Source: Flavobacteriaceae bacterium UBA7684
GTDB taxonomy: Bacteria > Bacteroidota > Bacteroidia > Flavobacteriales > Flavobacteriaceae
NCBI GenBank assembly: GCA_002482885.1
Contig: DLGW01000016.1
Coordinates: forward strand, 1-11,036
DNA: 11,036 bases
Reading direction: 5' to 3'
Below, piece after piece: positions 6,802-11,036 of this stretch. The notes below the pieces were generated by a model. The model had not been told where the DNA came from, did not search any database, and was given only the letters and a program-made list of their open reading frames with translations. Position numbers and translations under genes: made by a program. The first letter of the stretch is position 1. Each line of letters begins with the position of its first letter.

Positions 6802-8196
6802 TTACATTAACTCTCTTGGGTCAGTCAACACCCCTGTTACCGCTGCTGCGGCTGCCATATAAGGGCTAGCCAATAACGTGCGTGATCCAGGACCTTGACG
6901 ACCTTCAAAGTTTCTATTAGAGGTACTAACCGCATATTTACCTGCAGGAACTTTATCGTCGTTCATCGCTAAACAAGCAGAACAACCTGGCTGTCTTAAT
7001 ACAAAACCAGCCTCAGTTAATATATCTAAAATACCTTCTTCTTTAATTTGAGCTTCAACTACATGTGAACCTGGCACTAACCAAGCAGTAACGTTATCGG
7101 CCTTTTTACGACCTTTTACTACAGAAGCGAAGGCTCTAAAGTCTTCGATACGTCCGTTGGTACAACTTCCTAAGAAAACATAGTCAATCTTTTTACCAAT
7201 CATAGGCTCATTTTCATGGAATCCCATATAACCTAATGATTTTTCGTAGGTAGCAGCACCGCCTTCAACTTCTTGAGCGGTTGGTATACTTTTAGAAATA
7301 CCAATACCCATACCCGGATTCGTTCCGTAAGTAATCATCGGCTCTATTTCAGAAGCACTATATGTAAATTCTTTATCAAAAGTTGCGTCAGCATCAGTTT
7401 TTAAAGTTTTCCAGTATGCCAAAGCTTTATCCCAAGCTTCGCCTTTTGGAGCATATAAACGTCCTTTTAAATAATTGAAAGTAGTTTCATCTGGAGCAAT
7501 CATTCCGCCACGTGCACCCATCTCAATACTTAAATTACAAACGGTCATACGACCTTCCATAGTCATGTTTTCAAAAACATCACCGGCGTATTCTACAAAA
7601 TAACCTGTAGCACCAGAAGTAGTTAATTTTGCGATGATGAAAAGTGCAACATCTTTAGGAGTAACTCCTTTACCCAATTGCCCATTAATGTTAATGCGCA
7701 TTTTTTTAGGTTTTGGTTGCATGATACATTGTGAACTCAATACCATTTCAACTTCTGAAGTTCCAATACCAAAGGCAATGGCTCCAAAAGCACCATGAGT
7801 TGAAGTGTGAGAATCTCCACATACAATAGTAAAACCAGGTAAGGTAATTCCGTTTTCAGGACCTACTACGTGAACAATACCATTTTTTGGATTTCCTAAG
7901 CCCCAGTGACTAATTCCGTATTCGTTAGAATTTTGCTCTAATGCTTTTAGTTGATTGGCCGATAACGGATCCTCAACTGGTAAGTGCTGGTTAATGGTAG
8001 GTGTGTTGTGATCGGCAGTTGCAAAAGTTCTTTCTGGAAATAAAACTTTAGCTCCTCTACCTTTTAAACCCAAAAAAGCTACCGGGCTGGTAACCTCGTG
8101 AATAAAATGACGATCAATGAAAAACACATCTGGTCCATCTTGTATTTTACGTACCACATGCGAATCCCATACTTTGTCAAACAATGTTTTACTCAT
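6802..8196 (-). CDS. leuC: 3-isopropylmalate dehydratase large subunit
   Basis: LeuC is the aconitase-fold large subunit of isopropylmalate isomerase and holds the catalytic [4Fe-4S] cluster. The 464 residues match the bacterial LeuC length. The cluster ligands are C345 in FLGSCTNGRIEDF and C405 and C408 in RQPGCSACLAMN. The family signature GDSHTSTHGAFGAIAFGIG occurs at 127-145, the DHNTPT segment near 62-67 and the STSNRNFEGRQGPGSRT loop near 424-440. It is the first gene of the leu operon. The terminator of the mgtE unit ends about 68 bp upstream, so a promoter must lie between them or in the terminator tail. I saw no leucine-rich leader peptide or T-box. Start MSKTLFDKVWDSHVV is typical. 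Confidence 0.98.
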   Translation of the reverse strand: MSKTLFDKVWDSHVVRKIQDGPDVFFIDRHFIHEVTSPVAFLGLKGRGAKVLFPERTFATADHNTPTINQHLPVEDPLSANQLKALEQNSNEYGISHWGLGNPKNGIVHVVGPENGITLPGFTIVCGDSHTSTHGAFGAIAFGIGTSEVEMVLSSQCIMQPKPKKMRININGQLGKGVTPKDVALFIIAKLTTSGATGYFVEYAGDVFENMTMEGRMTVCNLSIEMGARGGMIAPDETTFNYLKGRLYAPKGEAWDKALAYWKTLKTDADATFDKEFTYSASEIEPMITYGTNPGMGIGISKSIPTAQEVEGGAATYEKSLGYMGFHENEPMIGKKIDYVFLGSCTNGRIEDFRAFASVVKGRKKADNVTAWLVPGSHVVEAQIKEEGILDILTEAGFVLRQPGCSACLAMNDDKVPAGKYAVSTSNRNFEGRQGPGSRTLLASPYMAAAAAVTGVLTDPRELM

Positions 8197-8257
8197 TTTT
8201 ATATGTTTTGATTTGATAATTTAACTTAACCTATTAAAAATTAGGTCGCAAAGCCTG

Positions 8258-8265
8258 CAAATTTA
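8258..8265 (-). promoter_or_regulatory. Candidate -7 promoter box for the leu operon
   Basis: The minus-strand octamer TAAATTTG (8265 to 8258) matches TAnnTTTG and directly follows the U-tract of the upstream terminator. Transcription would begin near 8252 and give a leader of about 55 nt to the leuC start at 8196. No good TTG element is visible at the expected distance, so this is a weak call. It is supported mainly by position: no better match occurs between the terminator and leuC. Confidence 0.35.
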
Positions 8266-8309
8266 AAAAAAGAAATACACATAGTGCTATAATTAGCCCA
8301 CTATGTGTA
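8265..8309 (-). terminator. Intrinsic terminator of the rsmA-mgtE-DUF1569 unit
   Basis: Arms at 8276-8286 and 8299-8309 form a perfect 11-bp stem (TACACATAGTG with CACTATGTGTA) around a 12-nt loop. On the minus strand the stem is followed by UUUCUUUUUUU (8275 to 8265). It lies 44 bp after the stop of the DUF1569 gene and separates that unit from leuC. Confidence 0.85.
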
Positions 8310-8353
8310 ATTATATGTTTATAAATTATTTCTATTGCTTTGGGACTTACTAT

Positions 8354-8812
8354 CTAAATTCCAAATTGATTAAAGTGGTGATCTAAATGTTTATAGAACA
8401 TATTGCTCCATTCTTTTGCGGTTAAAACCCCGAAAGAAACACTTTCCTTTCCTTCAAAATAGGCAACTCCTTTAGCTTCTGTTTCTTTAATATAATTGAT
8501 AAGAATCTGTTTTTCTTTTTCGAAATCTCTTTGATCCGGAATGATAAAATAAGGAGCCGTTTGGGAACTCTTTTTATAAGGAACTTCGTTGACCACACCA
8601 TTCTTTACAAAGGTTTTTAGTAACCACTTGGCGAAGAAATTATTTTTCACTGGCAAATTACCATAAGCCACATGATAAGAAACATTTACATGCGCCAACA
8701 TTTGAGCCGCATTCATTTTTCCCCATAAAGGTTGTGTTTGCGGAGTTAACTTTTCTAATCTATTTAAAACCTGAGCTGTGGTTGCAACGTCAAATACCGA
8801 AGGATAAGCCAT
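8354..8812 (-). CDS. DUF1569 / DinB-superfamily small protein, function unknown
   Basis: This 152-residue protein resembles the DUF1569 branch of the DinB-like four-helix-bundle superfamily. The N-terminal WGKMNAAQMLAHVNVSYH segment (about 30-47) and the C-terminal KHLDHHFNQFG (141-151) are the usual conserved ends. H41, H142 and H146 are the likely metal-binding triad of the fold. Some relatives are thiol-dependent transferases or hydrolases; the substrate here cannot be deduced. It starts 11 bp after the mgtE stop and is followed by a strong terminator, so it is the last gene of an rsmA-mgtE unit. No signal peptide or membrane segment is visible, so it is probably cytoplasmic. The assignment to the superfamily is fairly secure; the role is unknown. 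Confidence 0.82.
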   Translation of the reverse strand: MAYPSVFDVATTAQVLNRLEKLTPQTQPLWGKMNAAQMLAHVNVSYHVAYGNLPVKNNFFAKWLLKTFVKNGVVNEVPYKKSSQTAPYFIIPDQRDFEKEKQILINYIKETEAKGVAYFEGKESVSFGVLTAKEWSNMFYKHLDHHFNQFGI

Positions 8813-8823
8813 GTTTGTATTTT

Positions 8824-10182
8824 TTAAAATCCTAAAATCAATTTTGCTAAACTAAAATAGATTAAAATCCCCATGATGTCATTACTGGTAGTAATAAACG
8901 GCCCTGTTGCTAAAGCGGGATCAATACCGTATTTGTTTAACACAAAAGGAATAAAAGTTCCTACTAAAGAGGCCATAATAATTACCGACAACAAAGAAAT
9001 GGTAATTGTAATTCCTATTTCTGGACTTACTCCTAAAAGTAAATAAGAGCCCACAAATAATATGACAGATAAAATAAGACCATTTAATAAACTTAAAGAC
9101 AATTCTTTGGCTAACCTTTGAAATAAAGAACCACTAATGGAATCATTTGCCAAACCTTGTATAATAATCGCTGAAGACTGTACCCCAACGTTTCCTGCCA
9201 TTGCAGCAATTAATGGAGTAAAAAAGAACAACTCCTTAAAATTACTTAAAGCATCTTCGAAACCACCTAAAACAGTTACACTAACAAAACCTCCTAGTAA
9301 CGCCAATACCAACCAAGGTAAACGCGCTCGAGTCAATTCTAAAATACTATCATCGGCTTCTACGTCTTGAGAGATACCCGCTGCCAACTGGTAATCCTTA
9401 TCGGCTTCTTCTTTAATTACATCTACAATGTCATCGATGGTGATTCTACCAACCAATCTTCCCATTTCATCCACCACAGGAATGGCTTCCAAATCGTATT
9501 TTTGCATCACACGAGCTACTTCTGTTTCATGAGTATCTACGCGCACATAATCTACTCTTTTGATATAAACATCGTGTATAGGTGTTCTAACAGAGGTAGA
9601 CAACAAGTCTTTTAAAGATAATCTCCCTTTTAATCGATTTTCATCATCTACTACATAAATAGAATGAACTCGTTGTATGTTTTCGGCCTGTACCCGCATT
9701 TCTTTTACACAAGTAAGTACATTCCAATTTTCGTTGACTTTTACCAATTCTTTTCCCATTAATCCCCCAGCCGTATGCTCATCGTAACGCAAAAGTTCTA
9801 CGATGTCTTTGGCGTGTTCAACGTCTTCTAACTCAGAAATTACTTCTTCTTTTTTATCCTGAGAAAGCTCCGCAATAATATCGGCCGCATCATCGGTGTC
9901 TAACTCATCTAATTCTTCGGCAATTTCTTTCGGGGAAAGTTTTCCTAGAATGGCTTCACGAACATCTTCATCTAATTCTAATAGAATTTCCGCCGTGGTT
10001 TCACTATCTAAAATTCTAAAAATATAAACAGCTTCGTCGAAATCTAATTCTTCTAAAATTTCAGCAATATCAGCGTGATGCAAATCTTTTAATAACAGCT
10101 CTAACTGTTCATCTTCTTTTTGAGAAATGAACTGTTGAATTTCCAGAAGGAATTCTTCTGTTATTTTAAATTGATGTTGCAT
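8824..10182 (-). CDS. mgtE: MgtE-type magnesium channel/transporter
   Basis: MgtE is an inner-membrane Mg2+ channel whose cytoplasmic domains close the pore when internal Mg2+ is high. The 452 residues show the full layout: an acidic alpha-helical N-domain of repeated helix pairs (about 20-135), two CBS domains (about 138-260), a connecting helix, and a membrane part of about five helices (about 286-452). Pore-family motifs are PLIAAMAGNVGVQSSAI (323-339) and DPALATGPFITTSNDIMG (421-438). D421 and D435 correspond to the Mg2+-binding Asp residues D418 and D432 of the Thermus protein. The start at 10182 overlaps the last 17 bp of rsmA in another frame, and no other Met occurs before residue 143, so this start is firm and suggests translational coupling. 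Confidence 0.97.
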   Translation of the reverse strand: MQHQFKITEEFLLEIQQFISQKEDEQLELLLKDLHHADIAEILEELDFDEAVYIFRILDSETTAEILLELDEDVREAILGKLSPKEIAEELDELDTDDAADIIAELSQDKKEEVISELEDVEHAKDIVELLRYDEHTAGGLMGKELVKVNENWNVLTCVKEMRVQAENIQRVHSIYVVDDENRLKGRLSLKDLLSTSVRTPIHDVYIKRVDYVRVDTHETEVARVMQKYDLEAIPVVDEMGRLVGRITIDDIVDVIKEEADKDYQLAAGISQDVEADDSILELTRARLPWLVLALLGGFVSVTVLGGFEDALSNFKELFFFTPLIAAMAGNVGVQSSAIIIQGLANDSISGSLFQRLAKELSLSLLNGLILSVILFVGSYLLLGVSPEIGITITISLLSVIIMASLVGTFIPFVLNKYGIDPALATGPFITTSNDIMGILIYFSLAKLILGF

Positions 10183-10951
10183 GTGGCGTTACTTTTTGGG
10201 TAAGCTGTATAAATTGTTCAACGCTAAGTTGTTCTGGTCGCAAATCTAGCAATTTATCTGCTTTAAAATCTTCGGGGATTTCCAAACTTTTTAAACTATT
10301 TCGTAAAGTTTTTCTGCGTTGATTAAAGGCTGTTTTTACTACCGTAAAAAATAGTTTTTCGTCGCAGGGTAAGGTAAAATTTTCTTTACGAGTTAATCGC
10401 AAAACGCCTGATTTTACCCTAGGTGGCGGAGTAAAAACATGCTCATCTACAGTAAATAAATATTCTGCATGATAAAAAGCTTGTGCCAAAACAGATAAAA
10501 TACCATATACCTTACTACCGCTTTTAGCGCAAATTCTTTCAGCCACTTCTTTTTGAAACATGCCCGAAAATTCTGGCACTTGAATTCTGTTTTCTAAGGC
10601 TCTAAAGACAATTTGTGTAGAGATATTGTAGGGGAAATTTCCAATAATTGCGTAGGGTTCTTGCCCAAAAATTTCTTTAAAATCATATTTTAAAAAATCT
10701 TTAGCGATGATTCTTTCCGACAAATTCAAATAATGGGTTTTTAGGTAATCCACCGACTCCCTGTCAATTTCCACCACATAAGTTTTTACAGGTTTCTTTA
10801 AAAGATATTTGGTTAACACCCCCATACCTGGACCAATCTCTAAAACGGTGTTATAACCCTTTAAAGATAAAGTATCAGCGATGCGTTCAGCAATGCTTTC
10901 GTCATTCAAAAAGTGCTGCCCTAAAAATTTCTTTGCTTTTACTTTTTCCAT
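10166..10951 (-). CDS. rsmA: 16S rRNA (adenine1518/1519-N6) dimethyltransferase RsmA/KsgA
   Basis: RsmA uses S-adenosylmethionine to dimethylate two adjacent adenines near the 3' end of 16S rRNA during late small-subunit assembly. The 261 residues match the family. Landmarks are KKFLGQHFL at 7-15, the SAM-binding VLEIGPGMGVLT (36-47), the acidic VVEIDRE (59-65) and the catalytic GNFPYNIS (104-111). Next come FTPPPRVKSGV in the middle and FNQRRKTLRNSL (209-220) with LRPEQLSVEQF at the C-terminal RNA-binding domain. The catalytic motif reads NFPY instead of the more usual NLPY, a tolerated variant. It is the first complete gene at the right end and overlaps mgtE by 17 bp. Confidence 0.97.
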   Translation of the reverse strand: MEKVKAKKFLGQHFLNDESIAERIADTLSLKGYNTVLEIGPGMGVLTKYLLKKPVKTYVVEIDRESVDYLKTHYLNLSERIIAKDFLKYDFKEIFGQEPYAIIGNFPYNISTQIVFRALENRIQVPEFSGMFQKEVAERICAKSGSKVYGILSVLAQAFYHAEYLFTVDEHVFTPPPRVKSGVLRLTRKENFTLPCDEKLFFTVVKTAFNQRRKTLRNSLKSLEIPEDFKADKLLDLRPEQLSVEQFIQLTQKVTPHATSI

Positions 10952-11015
10952 TTGTTTTGGGTTCTAGGTCTTGGTTTTGGGTGTTATTTCTTATCTTTAA
11001 ATCTTATAAATTTTT

Positions 11016-11036
11016 CTCAAATCTCAAATCTCAAAT
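11016..11036. repeat. 7-bp tandem repeat CTCAAAT, three units reaching the window edge
   Basis: Three perfect CTCAAAT units occupy 11016-11022, 11023-11029 and 11030-11036 and are cut by the window end, so the full copy number is unknown. They lie about 65 bp upstream of the rsmA start. The stretch between (10952-11015) has two GGTTTTGGGT / TTTTGGGTTCTAGG-like segments that look like a decayed repeat with a similar period. No TAnnTTTG box for rsmA was found in these 85 bp. Confidence 0.8.

Noticed and set aside
8197..8257. Leucine leader peptide, T-box or attenuator ahead of leuC
   Set aside because: No Leu-rich short reading frame, no T-box motif and only a 4-bp CCTA/TAGG stem in the roughly 60-nt leader.
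9137..9615. Two plus-strand open frames inside mgtE
   Set aside because: Antisense to conserved CBS and membrane segments; no independent coding evidence.
1..11036. Defence system, mobile element, CRISPR array or biosynthetic cluster
   Set aside because: No transposase, integrase, nuclease, toxin-antitoxin pair, spacer array or terminal inverted repeats were found; all genes are core or ordinary accessory functions.

Overview
The window looks like chromosomal DNA of a member of the Bacteroidota, most likely a flavobacterium. The DNA is AT-rich, and no start codon has a clear Shine-Dalgarno sequence. The best promoter has the TTG-N21-TAnnTTTG form used by the Bacteroidota primary sigma factor. 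The rsmA-mgtE pairing and the iscA-sufB-sufC order also fit that group. This placement is inference from gene content and signals; no rRNA or other marker gene is present. All eleven genes lie on the minus strand, so the window reads biologically from right to left.

Right end (about 11036 to 8260): rsmA (16S rRNA dimethyltransferase), mgtE (Mg2+ channel/transporter) and a small DinB-like DUF1569 protein form a tight unit. There is a 17-bp overlap, then an 11-bp gap, and the unit is closed by a strong intrinsic terminator. Middle (about 8265 to 3315): leuC, leuD, a citramalate/isopropylmalate-type synthase and leuB form a branched-chain amino acid operon, closed by a second strong terminator. 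Then comes a monocistronic short-chain dehydrogenase/reductase. Left end (about 2553 to 1): the start of a SUF iron-sulfur cluster operon with an A-type carrier, sufB and sufC; sufC runs off the window edge.

The most informative point is the synthase between leuD and leuB. It sits in the slot usually read as leuA. As far as I can align it from memory, it matches the Leptospira interrogans citramalate synthase (CimA), including the three residues that shape the pyruvate pocket there. If so, LeuCD and LeuB here can serve the threonine-independent pyruvate route to 2-oxobutyrate and isoleucine as well as leucine synthesis. No canonical leuA is in the window. LeuCD carries a [4Fe-4S] cluster, so it depends on iron-sulfur assembly of the kind the SUF operon provides, but nothing in the sequence shows that the two operons are co-regulated.

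The intergenic DNA holds several structures: two terminators with promoter-like TAAATTTG octamers in or beside them, an RNA-strand-specific hairpin between leuD and the synthase, and tandem repeats with a 7-bp period in the leuC-leuD spacer and at the right edge. No intergenic stretch exceeds about 160 bp. I see no mobile element, CRISPR array, tRNA or rRNA, and no evidence of an exotic new multi-gene system; most of the window is core metabolism.
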